64,000 nucleotides of DNA. It comes from Prevotellaceae bacterium. GTDB lineage: Bacteria > Bacteroidota > Bacteroidia > Bacteroidales > Bacteroidaceae. Shown in pieces: positions 52,394 to 62,545 of this stretch (the first letter of the stretch is position 1; the number at the start of each line of letters is the position of its first letter). A program made the position numbers and the translations under genes. The stretch is taken from assembly GCA_030531085.1 (NCBI GenBank), contig JAUNOM010000009.1, positions 1-64,000 on the forward strand. Direction: 5' to 3'. The notes below the pieces were generated by a model. It was not told the DNA's origin and ran no database searches. It saw nothing but the letters and a program-made list of their open reading frames with translations.

Positions 52394-54562
52394 TCAGTTG
52401 CCTTCCACCACTGTGAAACGGAACACGCAGCCGTTCTTGCGGTTGGGGTCGCTGCCAGGGAACAGTGCCGAGTATGGCTCGCCCATGTCCGGTGAGCAGC
52501 CCACAAAGCGGTTGGTCTTCAATGACAGCAGCATACATTCTCCGCGCAGCATATCCTGCCATACGAACAGGCTGGCGTCGGACTCGTCCTTCATGAGGCG
52601 CACATCAGCTGATATTCCCTCGCCCGTTATCGTTACGAAGCCCATGCCGTTAAGACATTCCAGTGCTACACGTCCATTGCCGCGGTCGTGCACGCGGAAC
52701 TGGCAGTCCTTGGAGTCGTATTCCCGTGAGCCCTTGCGTGTGGAGTGGCACAGTCCGCGCCTCATTCCCCACATACGTGTGCCGTTTGCCAGATTGTCAA
52801 GTGTTATGACTTTTCCTATAGGCAGGTTGCCTGTGCGGTCCGCCATAGGCTCATTGACGGTGAAGTCGTCGAACTCTGCATATCCGCAGGCGGCCTTCTT
52901 GCCCGTGCTTTCCTTCTGCTGGTTGAAGCAGAACAGCGAAAAGCGTGAGCCCTGGAACGTGTTCAGCTGGTAAGGCAGCCTCAAAGTGTCGCCCACATTG
53001 TGGAAGGTCTTGCCGTCAAGGGAGTAGCTGAACACCGCCCACATCTCGTCATAGTCGCCGTGTATGCGCAGAGTCACGTCGCCATCCTTGCTGGAAGCTC
53101 CTGCTGCGGCCTTGAGAGCCTTCAGGTCACCGAGGTCCACCCGGCCTGTAGACTGCTGCATCCATTGCAGTCTCAGTGTGCCGTTGTCGTTGCTTACGCC
53201 TATCCATGCGTATGGAATGTTCAGCAGTCCCAGTCCCGCCACATCATTCTTCTTCAGGTTCTTGGCGCTAAGCGTGACGGTAGCGTCAGATACAGGGCCG
53301 ATACAGCGCTGTGTCAGGGTGTTCCTTGCCCACATGAAGTTCTCTGCCGGCATGGCGTTCAGACGCAGCTTGCCGTTCTTCAGTGCCCATTTGTTGTCTA
53401 CGGGCTCATGGTTCCACTGCCATACGCGGCTTATCTGCCTGCCGTTGAAGTCATCGCTGCGCTGGTACGGTGAGTGAGGCTTCGTGTCTGCGCCCGTGGC
53501 GGGCTTTGTCCATGTGCGTGGACAGCGTCCCGGGTTGCCCTCGAGGCCGAACATGGGCCATCCGTCCTTCCATGTTATAGGTACAAGGCATACGGTGCGG
53601 CCCACGGCAACGAAGTCGAGCATGGACACGGCCCACCATTTGCCGTCGGGAGTCTGTAGCATTCCACCCTGATGCACCGTCGCGCAGCCCAGTTCATTGT
53701 CGCCGGGCTTGGAGACATTGAACTTGATGCCGTCCTGCATGATGTTCTTCCCGTTGGAGTTGGTTACCAGTGGGAACTTCCTTGTGCCCAGAGACTCCAT
53801 GGCCGCTACGGATGTCGTCTCGTAAGGGCCGAACAGGTTGTCGGCGCGTGCGCACTGTGAGCGCCCCATAGGGTTGTACTCTGCGCTTATGATGTAGTAT
53901 TTCCCGTTTATCTTGTATGCGTGGTGCCCCTCGCCCATGGCCTGTCCGCGTGGTATTATAACCCGTTCGGAGCCTTCCACGTATCCGGAGAAGTCCGGCT
54001 TGAACTGTGTTACCTTCACTTCGTCATATCCGTGTATGGCCCATACCTTGCCGTCATCGTCAAAGAGCACGCTAAGGTCGTATATGTGTCCGCTGAGGTT
54101 CTTGTGCTCCCAGGGACCGTAGGCGGACTTGGAGGTGAACAGCTGCAGTCCGTTGCCGTTCACGTTGGTGAAGACATAGAATGTGCCGTTGTTGTAACGT
54201 ATCACAGGTGCCCATACACCCTGCCCGTATACGTGCTTGCCGTTGGTAAGGCGGAACTTGTCATCGGGCAGCACCTCGTTCCAGCGGTTGAAGCAGTAAC
54301 TGGCCAGATTCCAGTTTACGAGGTCCTTACTGTGCAGAACCACCAGTCCGGGAGTGCAGTGCATGGTGGTGCCTGCGAGGTAGTAGTCATCGCCGACACG
54401 TATGACATCGGGGTCGGAGAACTCGTCATAGAACAGAGGGTTAGTAAATGTGCCGTTGCCATTGTCGGCAGTCCATGATGTGTTTCCATAGTTAGCGGAG
54501 GATTGTGCGGAAGCGTTGGCTCCCAGTAGCATCATGGCGGCGTAGAGGATTAGTTTTTTCAT
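52394..54562 (-). CDS. Glycoside hydrolase family 43 protein with extra C-terminal beta domains
   Basis: A 722-residue secreted enzyme (signal peptide MKKLILYAAMMLLGANASAQ). Residues about 35-335 form a five-bladed GH43 propeller: catalytic base Asp in EFSDPDVIRVGDDYYL, pKa-modulating Asp in YDLSVLFDDDGKVWAIHG, acid Glu in AMGEGHHAYKINGKYYI. Residues about 365-565 form a lectin-like beta-sandwich as in beta-xylosidase C-terminal domains (RQISRVWQWNHEPVDNKWAL). Residues about 590-722 are an unassigned further domain. It probably removes xylose or arabinose side units from hemicellulose or pectin. A good promoter lies 44 bases upstream. No T9SS tail is evident. Confidence 0.88.
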   Translation of the reverse strand: MKKLILYAAMMLLGANASAQSSANYGNTSWTADNGNGTFTNPLFYDEFSDPDVIRVGDDYYLAGTTMHCTPGLVVLHSKDLVNWNLASYCFNRWNEVLPDDKFRLTNGKHVYGQGVWAPVIRYNNGTFYVFTNVNGNGLQLFTSKSAYGPWEHKNLSGHIYDLSVLFDDDGKVWAIHGYDEVKVTQFKPDFSGYVEGSERVIIPRGQAMGEGHHAYKINGKYYIISAEYNPMGRSQCARADNLFGPYETTSVAAMESLGTRKFPLVTNSNGKNIMQDGIKFNVSKPGDNELGCATVHQGGMLQTPDGKWWAVSMLDFVAVGRTVCLVPITWKDGWPMFGLEGNPGRCPRTWTKPATGADTKPHSPYQRSDDFNGRQISRVWQWNHEPVDNKWALKNGKLRLNAMPAENFMWARNTLTQRCIGPVSDATVTLSAKNLKKNDVAGLGLLNIPYAWIGVSNDNGTLRLQWMQQSTGRVDLGDLKALKAAAGASSKDGDVTLRIHGDYDEMWAVFSYSLDGKTFHNVGDTLRLPYQLNTFQGSRFSLFCFNQQKESTGKKAACGYAEFDDFTVNEPMADRTGNLPIGKVITLDNLANGTRMWGMRRGLCHSTRKGSREYDSKDCQFRVHDRGNGRVALECLNGMGFVTITGEGISADVRLMKDESDASLFVWQDMLRGECMLLSLKTNRFVGCSPDMGEPYSALFPGSDPNRKNGCVFRFTVVEGN

Positions 54563-54605
54563 TTGTCTTGTTTAATGTTTCTTTTCTGGGTGGGAATAAG
54601 TTCTG

Positions 54606-54636
54606 CAAAGGTATGAAAAAAAAATGATATGAGCAA
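54606..54636 (-). promoter_or_regulatory. Promoter of the GH43 gene
   Basis: Read leftward, TTG (54634-54636), 20 bases, TACCTTTG (54606-54613). Confidence 0.75.
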
Positions 54637-54706
54637 ATAATTATGTACGCATACGGGTAGTATAGTATGTATTGTGTAAAAAAGCACAAAAAGATGCGGT
54701 TAAATT

Positions 54707-54736
54707 TTGCATTGTGAGATTAATTTCCTAACTTTG
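54707..54736 (+). promoter_or_regulatory. Promoter of the riboflavin operon
   Basis: TTG (54707-54709), 19 bases, TAACTTTG (54729-54736). Transcription from about 54742 leaves only some 40 bases before ribD. That excludes a start at 54707 and leaves no room for an FMN riboswitch. Confidence 0.78.
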
Positions 54737-54781
54737 CAAACTATATTGCAAATATGTGGCTTTGTGGCTGCAAGACATGAA

Positions 54782-55933
54782 ATGATAACAGACGATGATT
54801 TATTATTGATGCAGGATGCCATGCTGCTGGCGCAGAAGGGTGAGGGCTTTGTAAATCCCAACCCTCTTGTAGGTGCGCTCGTCGTAATGGACGATGATGT
54901 CATTGCCCAAGGGTATCACGCACGTTGTGGTGACCTGCACGCGGAGAGGATGGCGTTCCGTGATGCGGAAGAGAAAGGCGTGGACTGTGCCGGAGCTACG
55001 ATGTATGTAACTTTGGAACCGTGCTGCCATCATGGACAGCAGCCCCCGTGTGTCGACGCCATCATAGAGCATGGCATATCACGTGTGGTGGTAGGTCTTG
55101 GCGATCCCAATCCGCTTGTTGCGGGCAAGGGTCTGCAGAAGCTCCGTGACGCAGGCGTGGAGGTTGACATTATGGAGGGAGAGCCTATTGCCGCCGCGCT
55201 GGTGGAGCGGCTGCGTATGCAGAACAGGGTGTTTCTGAAGTTCATAACCACAGGAATGCCGTGGGTGACAGCAAAATGGGCCATGACCCTTGACGGCAAG
55301 ATTGCCACGACAACCGGTGACAGCCGGTGGGTAACGGGCAGTGAGGCGCGTGAGTATGTACACGGAGTGCGCCGCATTAATGCCGGAATACTATGCGGCA
55401 TTGGCACGGTGCTGGCTGATGACCCTATGCTGAACGTGCGGCTGGGCGAGGAGGCTCTGCGCAGACTGGGAATGAAGGAGAATGAAGTGCGTCATCCTGT
55501 ACGCATAGTGGCGGACAGACAGGCGCGCATACCAATGGAGAGCCAGCTTGTCAGGACGGCCAGTGAGATACCCACAGTGGTGGCTTACGCTGACGGAGCG
55601 GATGATGATAAACTGCAGATGCTGCGTGACGCAGGGGTGGTGTTATGGAACTGCAACACTCTGCGTGAGCTTGTGCAGCGTGCCGGAGCGGAGAAGATAG
55701 ACAGTCTGCTGCTGGAGAGTGGAGGAACGCTTAGTGAGGCGCTTATCAAGGACGGTCTGGTGGACGAGGTCATGGCGTTTGTGGCGCCGAAGATTATTGG
55801 CGGCAAGATGGCGAAGACACCTGTGGAGGGTGATGGCATAGAGTTGATGGCCGACGCCATAGAGCTGACGGATAGGGTGATTGTGCCGTTAGGGCAGGAC
55901 ATCCTTATCAGCGGATTGATAAAAAGGGGGTGA
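54782..55933 (+). CDS. ribD: Bifunctional riboflavin deaminase-reductase RibD
   Basis: 383 residues from the ATG at 54782 (MITDDDLLLMQDAMLLAQKGEG), the first start after the promoter. The N-terminal deaminase domain has zinc motifs HAERMAF and PCCHHGQQPPC with NPNPLVGALVV. The C-terminal reductase begins about residue 150 (FLKFITTGMPWVTAKWAMTLDGKIAT) and includes LLLESGGTLSEALIKDGLVDEV. It performs the second and third steps of riboflavin synthesis from the GTP branch. It overlaps nothing; ribE starts 26 bases on. Confidence 0.95.
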   Translation: MITDDDLLLMQDAMLLAQKGEGFVNPNPLVGALVVMDDDVIAQGYHARCGDLHAERMAFRDAEEKGVDCAGATMYVTLEPCCHHGQQPPCVDAIIEHGISRVVVGLGDPNPLVAGKGLQKLRDAGVEVDIMEGEPIAAALVERLRMQNRVFLKFITTGMPWVTAKWAMTLDGKIATTTGDSRWVTGSEAREYVHGVRRINAGILCGIGTVLADDPMLNVRLGEEALRRLGMKENEVRHPVRIVADRQARIPMESQLVRTASEIPTVVAYADGADDDKLQMLRDAGVVLWNCNTLRELVQRAGAEKIDSLLLESGGTLSEALIKDGLVDEVMAFVAPKIIGGKMAKTPVEGDGIELMADAIELTDRVIVPLGQDILISGLIKRG

Positions 55934-55959
55934 TAACGCCCCGTTTACGGATAAAAGGA

Positions 55960-56631
55960 ATGTTTACAGGAATAATAGAAGAGACTGGCAGGGTGAAGGG
56001 CATACGCCGTGGCGCGAGGAGTGTCACCATCGAGGTGGATGCTTCTGTCGTGATGCAGGACACGCAGGTGGGTGACAGTATAGCCACCAACGGCGTGTGT
56101 CTGACTGTGACGGCCTTGACATCCGGCGGATTTACAGCCGATGTGATGCCCGAGACCGTGACGCGCACCTCGCTTGCCGCCCTGAAACCGGGCGACATGG
56201 TGAACCTTGAGAGGGCGCTGACGCTGCAGTCACGTCTTGGCGGACACATTGTATCCGGTCATGTTGACGGAACCGGGACGGTATGCAGGCGTGTTCAGGA
56301 TGACAATGCCTTGTGGCTGTGGGTGGAGTGCAGTCCTGCGTTGATGCGGTATATAATTGAAAAGGGAAGCATAACAGTGCAGGGGGTAAGCCTTACCGTG
56401 GCAAGAGTGCAGGATAACAAGTTTGCTGTATCTCTTATTCCGCATACTCAGGGAGCTACAACGCTGCTCTCTGCCAAAGTGGGCGATGTGGTGAACCTGG
56501 AGAATGACATGATAGCGAAATATGTGGAGAAGCTGCTCATGCCCCATGAGTCCGAAGGAACGGGCGGTGGAGACAGCGAGGACAGCAGACTGGCTATGTA
56601 TAAAGACTTTATGAGCCATAAGGCTTTTTAA
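55960..56631 (+). CDS. ribE: Riboflavin synthase alpha chain
   Basis: 223 residues from the ATG at 55960, which has AAAAGGA just upstream and gives the family start MFTGIIEETGRVKGI; a GTG at 55930 overlapping ribD is less likely. Two tandem lumazine-binding domains lie at about 1-95 and 96-195 (GDSIATNGVCLTVT and KGSITVQGVSLTVARV). It dismutates two molecules of dimethylribityllumazine to riboflavin. The last 20 residues are a non-conserved acidic/polar tail. Confidence 0.94.
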   Translation: MFTGIIEETGRVKGIRRGARSVTIEVDASVVMQDTQVGDSIATNGVCLTVTALTSGGFTADVMPETVTRTSLAALKPGDMVNLERALTLQSRLGGHIVSGHVDGTGTVCRRVQDDNALWLWVECSPALMRYIIEKGSITVQGVSLTVARVQDNKFAVSLIPHTQGATTLLSAKVGDVVNLENDMIAKYVEKLLMPHESEGTGGGDSEDSRLAMYKDFMSHKAF

Positions 56632-56687
56632 GAAACGCTATGTATTAAGAATAGAACAATCTCATAAACATCTCATAAACTTAAAGA

Positions 56688-57908
56688 ATGGAATTTCAGT
56701 TTAATACAGTAGAAGAGGCCCTTGATGCGCTGCGCGCAGGCAAGTGTATCTTGGTAATAGATGATCCTGACCGCGAGAATGAGGGTGACCTTATATGTGC
56801 GGCGCAGTTTGCCACCACAGAGAATGTGAATATGATGGCGTCCATAGCCAAAGGTCTTATATGTATGCCTATGAGCAGGGAACTGTGTGAGAGGCTTGAC
56901 CTGCCGCAGATGGTGATGCACAACAGTGACAACCATCAGACGGCCTTTACAGTCAGTGTGGATCACATCTCCACCACGACAGGCATCTCGGCTGTGGAGC
57001 GTGGCATTACGGCCAGGGCCATTGCGGATCCCAATTCCAAATCTATAGACTTCCGCCGTCCGGGACACATGTTCCCGTTGCAGGCCAGGGATGGTGGGGT
57101 GCTGGTGCGTACAGGTCATACGGAGGCTACGGTGGATCTGCTGCGTCTTGCCGGACTGACAGAGGCTGGATTGTGTTGCGAGATAATGCGTGAGGATGGT
57201 ACGATGATGCGTACCAGAGAACTGAAGGAACTGGCTGTTGAGCATAATCTGGCCTGCATCACTGTGAAGTCACTTGTGGAATACCGCAGACGCACGGAGA
57301 AACTGATAGAGCGCGTCACGGATGCGGAACTGCCAACCAAGTACGGTTCATTCCGTGCGGTGGGATATATTAATAAGGTGACAGGCGAGCATCATGTGGC
57401 CTTAGTCAAAGGAGATGTAACCACACCGGAGCCGGTGCTGTGCCGCGTGCATTCGGAATGTCTTACGGGTGATGCCTTCGGCAGTCTGCGCTGTGACTGC
57501 GGCGAGCAGCTTGCGGAGGCAATGCGGCGTATAGAGGCGAAGGGCAGGGGAGTGCTGCTTTATCTCAGACAGGAGGGCCGGGGAATAGGGCTTATCAACA
57601 AACTGCGGGCATATAAGTTGCAGGATCAGGGCATGGATACGGTCGAGGCTAATCTGGCATTGGGCTTTGCCGCGGACTTGCGTGAATATGGTACGGGTGC
57701 CAGTATTCTGGCAGATCTCGGCATACATGAGCTTATACTTATGACAAATAATCCGCTGAAGATATCAGGTCTTGACGGATTTGGGCTGAAGGTGGTGGAC
57801 CGTGAGCCGATAGAGATGACGTGTAACGAGAAGGATGAGTTCTATATGTATACGAAATACACAAAGATGGGCCATCTGCTCCACATGAAGAAACCGAATA
57901 AAAAGTAA
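56688..57908 (+). CDS. ribBA: Bifunctional DHBP synthase / GTP cyclohydrolase II
   Basis: 406 residues. The N-terminal RibB domain (about 1-200) has [39 protein letters not shown] and [11 protein letters not shown], the metal and ribulose-phosphate sites. The C-terminal RibA domain (about 205-400) has [21 protein letters not shown] with the zinc Cys set and [15 protein letters not shown]. It supplies both the four-carbon unit and the GTP-derived precursor of riboflavin. It lies between ribE and ribH, so the cluster holds the standard enzymes except a dedicated phosphatase and RibF. Confidence 0.96.
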   Translation: MEFQFNTVEEALDALRAGKCILVIDDPDRENEGDLICAAQFATTENVNMMASIAKGLICMPMSRELCERLDLPQMVMHNSDNHQTAFTVSVDHISTTTGISAVERGITARAIADPNSKSIDFRRPGHMFPLQARDGGVLVRTGHTEATVDLLRLAGLTEAGLCCEIMREDGTMMRTRELKELAVEHNLACITVKSLVEYRRRTEKLIERVTDAELPTKYGSFRAVGYINKVTGEHHVALVKGDVTTPEPVLCRVHSECLTGDAFGSLRCDCGEQLAEAMRRIEAKGRGVLLYLRQEGRGIGLINKLRAYKLQDQGMDTVEANLALGFAADLREYGTGASILADLGIHELILMTNNPLKISGLDGFGLKVVDREPIEMTCNEKDEFYMYTKYTKMGHLLHMKKPNKK

Positions 57909-57929
57909 ACAAAAACAACATATACTGAT

Positions 57930-58391
57930 ATGAAAGTAGTAGAAGGAAAACTGACAGCCCAAGGGCTGCGAATAGGTGTTGTGGCCTCTCGTTTCAACGA
58001 TTTCATCGTCTCACACCTGATAACCGGTGCGGAGGACTGCTTTGTGCGCCATGGCGGCGACAGTGACAATATTACTCTCGCATACGTTCCGGGAGCATTC
58101 GAGATACCACTCACGGCTCTGAAGATGGCCAATTCAGGCAAGTATGACGCTGTGGTGTGTCTTGGAGCGGTGATACGTGGGGCGACACCGCATTTCGATA
58201 TGGTGGCTAATGAGTCTGCGAAGGGTATTGCGCAGGCTGCAATGCAGAGCGGAGTGCCCGTGCTTAATGGCATACTTACCACGGACAGTATAGAACAAGC
58301 GATAGAGCGCGCAGGCACAAAGGCGGGCAATAAGGGCGCGGATGCAATGATATCAGCCATTGAAATGATAAACCTTAGCAACGCTCTGTAA
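57930..58391 (+). CDS. ribH: 6,7-dimethyl-8-ribityllumazine synthase
   Basis: 153 residues, the usual length. [37 protein letters not shown] and [20 protein letters not shown] are the conserved substrate-site blocks, with the catalytic His in the last. It condenses the pyrimidine and the butanone phosphate just before riboflavin synthase, and forms capsid-like or pentameric assemblies in known members. It starts 21 bases after ribBA. Confidence 0.95.
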   Translation: MKVVEGKLTAQGLRIGVVASRFNDFIVSHLITGAEDCFVRHGGDSDNITLAYVPGAFEIPLTALKMANSGKYDAVVCLGAVIRGATPHFDMVANESAKGIAQAAMQSGVPVLNGILTTDSIEQAIERAGTKAGNKGADAMISAIEMINLSNAL

Positions 58392-58408
58392 GGGAGGAAA
58401 ACACAAAC

Positions 58409-59872
58409 ATGAAGATTGGATTTGATAACGACAAATACATACGCATACAGTCTGAGCATATAAAGGAGCGTATTGCCCAGTTCCGGGGCAAGCTATATCT
58501 GGAGCTTGGCGGCAAACTCTTTGACGACCATCATGCCAGCCGTGTCCTTCCGGGGTTCCAGCCGGACTCGAAACTGCGTATGTTCAAGAAGATTAGTGAC
58601 CAGATAGAGATTGTAATAGTAATCAGCGCCGAGGACATAGAGAAGAATAAGGTACGCGCGGACCTTGGCATTACATACGATGAGGACGTGCTGCGACTGC
58701 GTGATGAGTTCCAGAAGCGTGGCTTCTTTGTCGGTTCTGTCGTCATAACTCATTACAACGGCCAGCACGCGGCCGATGCTTTCAGACAGCGTCTGAAGCG
58801 TATGGACATCAGGGCGTATGTGCACTATCTGATAGACGGGTATCCTCACAATGTGTCACTCATCGCCAGTGACGAGGGATTTGGCAAGAACGATTACGTG
58901 GAGACGGATCGTCCGCTTGTCATTGTCACCGCACCGGGGCCGGGATCGGGCAAGATGGCGGTGTGCCTGTCACAGCTTTACAATGAGCACAAGCGTGGAG
59001 TGGAGGCCGGATACGCCAAGTTCGAGACTTTCCCCGTATGGAACCTGCCTCTGAAGCACCCTGTTAACATTGCATACGAGGCGGCCACCGCAGACCTTAA
59101 TGATGTGAACATGATAGATCCGTTCCATCTTGAGGCCTATAATAAGATTGCTGTAAACTATAACCGTGACATTGAGATATTCCCAGTGCTGAACGCACTC
59201 TTTGAAGGCATATATGGTACGAACCCGTATAAGTCTCCTACGGACATGGGAGTTAACATGGTGGGTTTCTGTATCAGTGATAATGAAGCCTGTTGTGAGG
59301 CTTCACGCAATGAGATAATCTGCCGATACTATGCCGCCACGAACAAGTTTGCCAACGGAGCGGATAATGAGAGTGAGGTGCAGAAGATACAACTGCTGTT
59401 CAATCAGGCACGTATCACCACTGCAACGCGTAAGGTTACCACTGTGGCTAAACAGCGCAAGCAGGAGACAGGCACACAGTGTGCCGCAATAGAACTGGCT
59501 GATGGTACCATGATTACCTCGAAGTCCACAGAACTGCTTGGACCAAGTGCGGCGCTGTTACTAAATGCCACGAAGTATCTTGCTGGTATAGACCATAATG
59601 TCCGTCTCATTCCGCAGAATATGATAGAGCCTATCCAGAAGACAAAGATAGACTATCTTGGTGGCAATAACCCACGTCTGCACACCGACGAGGTGCTTGT
59701 GGCGCTGTCCGTGTTGAGTCAGGTGGACGAGAATTGCCGTCGTGCATTGGAACAGCTGCCTGCATTACGCGGATGTCAGGTACATTCAACGGTGATGCTT
59801 TCAGAGGTGGACCATAAGATTTTCAAGAAACTGGGCGTGGGACTTACCTGTGATCCGGTAAAGAAAAAGTAA
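58409..59872 (+). CDS. DUF1846 family protein
   Basis: 487 residues, cytosolic. The start KIGFDNDKYIRIQSEHIKERIAQFRGKLYLELGGKLFDDHHASRVLPGF and the nucleotide-loop-like VTAPGPGSGKMAVCLSQLYNEHKRG near residue 175 are typical of DUF1846, a widely spread family whose biochemical role is not settled. The glycine-rich loop suggests nucleotide binding. It lies only 17 bases after ribH and before a strong terminator, so it is probably co-transcribed with riboflavin genes; a functional link is not established. Confidence 0.9.
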   Translation: MKIGFDNDKYIRIQSEHIKERIAQFRGKLYLELGGKLFDDHHASRVLPGFQPDSKLRMFKKISDQIEIVIVISAEDIEKNKVRADLGITYDEDVLRLRDEFQKRGFFVGSVVITHYNGQHAADAFRQRLKRMDIRAYVHYLIDGYPHNVSLIASDEGFGKNDYVETDRPLVIVTAPGPGSGKMAVCLSQLYNEHKRGVEAGYAKFETFPVWNLPLKHPVNIAYEAATADLNDVNMIDPFHLEAYNKIAVNYNRDIEIFPVLNALFEGIYGTNPYKSPTDMGVNMVGFCISDNEACCEASRNEIICRYYAATNKFANGADNESEVQKIQLLFNQARITTATRKVTTVAKQRKQETGTQCAAIELADGTMITSKSTELLGPSAALLLNATKYLAGIDHNVRLIPQNMIEPIQKTKIDYLGGNNPRLHTDEVLVALSVLSQVDENCRRALEQLPALRGCQVHSTVMLSEVDHKIFKKLGVGLTCDPVKKK

Positions 59873-59893
59873 TTAATTTATAGCAAATATGTT

Positions 59894-59940
59894 AAAGTGC
59901 GTTCCGCAGTCATGGACTTTTCTGTGGAACGCACTTTTTA
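59894..59940 (+). terminator. Terminator of the riboflavin-DUF1846 operon
   Basis: AAAGTGCGTTCCGCAG (59894-59909) pairs with CTGTGGAACGCACTTT (59922-59937) with one G-U pair, followed by TTA after the T-run. Confidence 0.9.
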
Positions 59941-60034
59941 TATTGGTCCATTTGGAGGATAGTTGGAGAGAAAGTGTGTTATCATCCTATTCGTGAAGAA
60001 TATCTAAAAATATGTGGTTTTTGTTATACCATAG

Positions 60035-60064
60035 TTGAGTATAAAGATTTTTGATGTATCTTTG
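60035..60064 (+). promoter_or_regulatory. Promoter of the adenine deaminase gene
   Basis: TTG (60035-60037), 19 bases, TATCTTTG (60057-60064), 47 bases before the start codon. Confidence 0.75.
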
Positions 60065-60111
60065 CAACTGGTAGTGATAGAGTATTAAACCATGTAATAA
60101 CGATATGAAAT

Positions 60112-61848
60112 ATGAGTGAGATGGTATATGTGCGCGAGGACGGTACTGTGACAACGTCCTGCGGAAACGAACAGTGTATGCGCCCCTCTCTGCTGCTAAA
60201 GGGTGGCACAGTGGTGGACAGTGAGAATGCCGTGATGTATAGTGCTGACGTCCTTGTGGAGGATGGGCGCATTACAGCTATTGGCGCTTCTATAGATGTG
60301 AATGATGTTGATAGGGTTATAGACTGTAGCGGCCTTGTGGTGACTGCGGGATTTGTGGATGCTCATGTGCATATAGAGTCGTCAATGGTTATGCCGCAGG
60401 CATTTGGTGAGGCGGTGTTACCGTTTGGCACCACTGCTGTTATCGCCGACCCTCATGAGGTGGTGAATGTGGCAGGTGCAGAGGGATTGCGTGATTTTTT
60501 GACCAAGGCACGCAGAGCACCCGTGGATGTGTTTACGGTAGTGCCGTCTTGTGTGCCTGCAACACCATACGATACCAATGGCGCAGGACGGTTTACAGCG
60601 GAGCAGATGTGTGAGTTTACTGACATTCCTGAAATCGTGGGGCTGGGCGAGGTGATGTCATACGGTGACGTGGTGGCGGAAAAACCGGACATGATGGCTA
60701 AACTTGCATTGTTTAAGGGAAAGACCATTGACGGTCATACTGCGGGGATTGAGCCGGATATGGTGGGAATGTATGCTGCACATGGTATATCAAACGATCA
60801 TGAGTGTTATGACGAGGAGGGAATGTTGAGATGTTACAACAGTGGAATGAACATTTATATAAGGGAGGGCAGTGCGGCGCGTAACGCTCGGACGCTCTTA
60901 TCCTGCGCCAGACGAAACGGACTTGATGTGGCGCGGATGGCATTCTGTACAGACGACAAGCATCTTGCCACGATAGCAAAGGAGGGACACATATCATATA
61001 TTGTAAGAATGGCCTTGCAGGAAGGCTTCACATGGGGTGAGGTGGCCCGTATGGCAGCATGTAATCCATGTCATTATTATTCATTAAAGGAACGTGGAAA
61101 TGTCAGGAAAGGATATGTGGCGGATATTGTTGTTACAGACTATGACTGCAATAAGATACATTATGTATTGAAGGACGGTATGCCGGCGGATGAGAAGATT
61201 GCCTCAATGGAGAGGAAAACGGTGGGAATAATGGACAATACGGTAAGGTTCCGCAAGATGTATGCTGCGGATTTCATTGTCCCAGAGGAACAGCGGAATG
61301 TGGCGATGGGGCTGGTGCCTGGCGAGTTGCTTACGGAGAGCGTAGGCTTGAATGCAGGAGAATGGCGGCAACATAATGTTCTGGCTACGGTGGAGCGGCA
61401 CGGTAAGAATGGTAATGTGGCCCTATGTCCGCTGGTGGGATATGGGATCAAGGATGGAGCTGTGGCAACCAGTGTGTCACATGATTCGCATAATGTGGTG
61501 TGTGCTGGAGACAATCCTGCAGATATGGCGTTGGCCTGTAATAGACTGAGGGAGATTGGAGGCGGATATGTCATAGCGTCAAAAGGATATGTTATAGGAG
61601 AGTTTTCACTTCCATACTACGGCTTGATGTCACCCATGAGTGTCACAGAGGCGGCTGAGGCCATTGCGGCACTTGAACGTAAGGCACATACGATGGGAGT
61701 ACAGCATGGTATAGACCCCTTTATAACCCTGTCGTTTGTGGCGTTGCCTGTTATTCCGAGATTGAGACTGTTGGATACAGGACTGTTTGATTGCGGTACA
61801 GGGCAGTTCGTTTATGACAAACAGTGGAATACAGTTCTCTTTAATTAA
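60112..61848 (+). CDS. ade: Adenine deaminase
   Basis: A 578-residue amidohydrolase that converts adenine to hypoxanthine and ammonia in purine salvage. Metal-binding DAHVHIESSMV lies near residue 83. TIDGHTAG, the FCTDDKH block and the C-terminal ALACNRLREIGGGYVIA fit the Ade family rather than adenosine deaminases. The ATG at 60112 is preceded by an out-of-frame ATG at 60105 that stops at once. It is followed 12 bases later by an FMN reductase gene, probably in one transcript. Confidence 0.93.
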   Translation: MSEMVYVREDGTVTTSCGNEQCMRPSLLLKGGTVVDSENAVMYSADVLVEDGRITAIGASIDVNDVDRVIDCSGLVVTAGFVDAHVHIESSMVMPQAFGEAVLPFGTTAVIADPHEVVNVAGAEGLRDFLTKARRAPVDVFTVVPSCVPATPYDTNGAGRFTAEQMCEFTDIPEIVGLGEVMSYGDVVAEKPDMMAKLALFKGKTIDGHTAGIEPDMVGMYAAHGISNDHECYDEEGMLRCYNSGMNIYIREGSAARNARTLLSCARRNGLDVARMAFCTDDKHLATIAKEGHISYIVRMALQEGFTWGEVARMAACNPCHYYSLKERGNVRKGYVADIVVTDYDCNKIHYVLKDGMPADEKIASMERKTVGIMDNTVRFRKMYAADFIVPEEQRNVAMGLVPGELLTESVGLNAGEWRQHNVLATVERHGKNGNVALCPLVGYGIKDGAVATSVSHDSHNVVCAGDNPADMALACNRLREIGGGYVIASKGYVIGEFSLPYYGLMSPMSVTEAAEAIAALERKAHTMGVQHGIDPFITLSFVALPVIPRLRLLDTGLFDCGTGQFVYDKQWNTVLFN

Positions 61849-61860
61849 ATATTTTATGTT

Positions 61861-62418
61861 ATGAAGAAAGTCTTATTTATAGTAGGTTCCCTGCGTAAGG
61901 AGTCTTTTAACAGAAAGTTGGCGCAGGAAGTGGAAAAGATGATAGCAGGCCGCGTGACAGTTGAGTATCTTGAATACTCTGATTTGCCGTTTATGAATCA
62001 GGATATGGAGTTCCCTGTCCCAGAGGTTGTGGATAGGGTACGCCGGCAGGTGGATGAGGCTGATGGGCTGTGGATTTGCTCTCCAGAGTATAACTACAGT
62101 TATCCCGGTCATTTAAAGAATCTGATAGACTGGCTGTCACGTCCTCTTGTTTCCGGTGACAATCAGACGCCATTGGCCATTAATGGCAAGAAAGTGGCTT
62201 TGAGTGGCGCAGGTGGTGGAGGTGCCACAGCGAGATGCCGCGCCAAGTTGGTGGAGTTGCTTACACTTCCGTTTATCAAGGCGGATGTTATGATAGAGCC
62301 TCAGACAGGTATACAGCTTGGAGAGGAGGCGTGGACGGAAGGTAGAATGGTACTTACCGATGAACAGTACTCCGCATTGTCTGGGCAGGTGGAGGCTTTT
62401 CTGAATTTTATGCAATAA
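61861..62418 (+). CDS. NADPH-dependent FMN reductase family protein
   Basis: A 185-residue flavodoxin-fold oxidoreductase. The FMN-phosphate loop GSLRKESFNRKLAQEV follows the first strand, and CSPEYNYSYPGHLKNLIDWLSR is the family's second FMN contact. It probably reduces FMN or quinone-like compounds with NADPH. Its physiological partner is unknown. It is 12 bases from ade and ends before a terminator. Confidence 0.9.
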   Translation: MKKVLFIVGSLRKESFNRKLAQEVEKMIAGRVTVEYLEYSDLPFMNQDMEFPVPEVVDRVRRQVDEADGLWICSPEYNYSYPGHLKNLIDWLSRPLVSGDNQTPLAINGKKVALSGAGGGGATARCRAKLVELLTLPFIKADVMIEPQTGIQLGEEAWTEGRMVLTDEQYSALSGQVEAFLNFMQ

Positions 62419-62444
62419 CACATTCTATAAACCAGTGATACAAT

Positions 62445-62502
62445 AAAAAGTCATTAATACGTCAGCATTTTGGTGTTTGATATGCGTATTAATGACTTTT
62501 TT
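62445..62502 (+). terminator. Terminator after the FMN reductase gene
   Basis: AAAAAGTCATTAATACG (62445-62461) pairs with CGTATTAATGACTTTTT (62485-62501) and is followed by more T. The rest of the 334-base gap 62419-62752 holds the promoter below and an untranslated leader. Confidence 0.88.
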
Positions 62503-62545
62503 ATAACTTTTTTACTTCATTCCCACCTTTTTCTGATAAAAAATG

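Noticed and set aside
54737..54781. FMN riboswitch before ribD.
   Set aside because: The promoter leaves only about 40 bases of leader, too short, and no RFN-type helices are visible.
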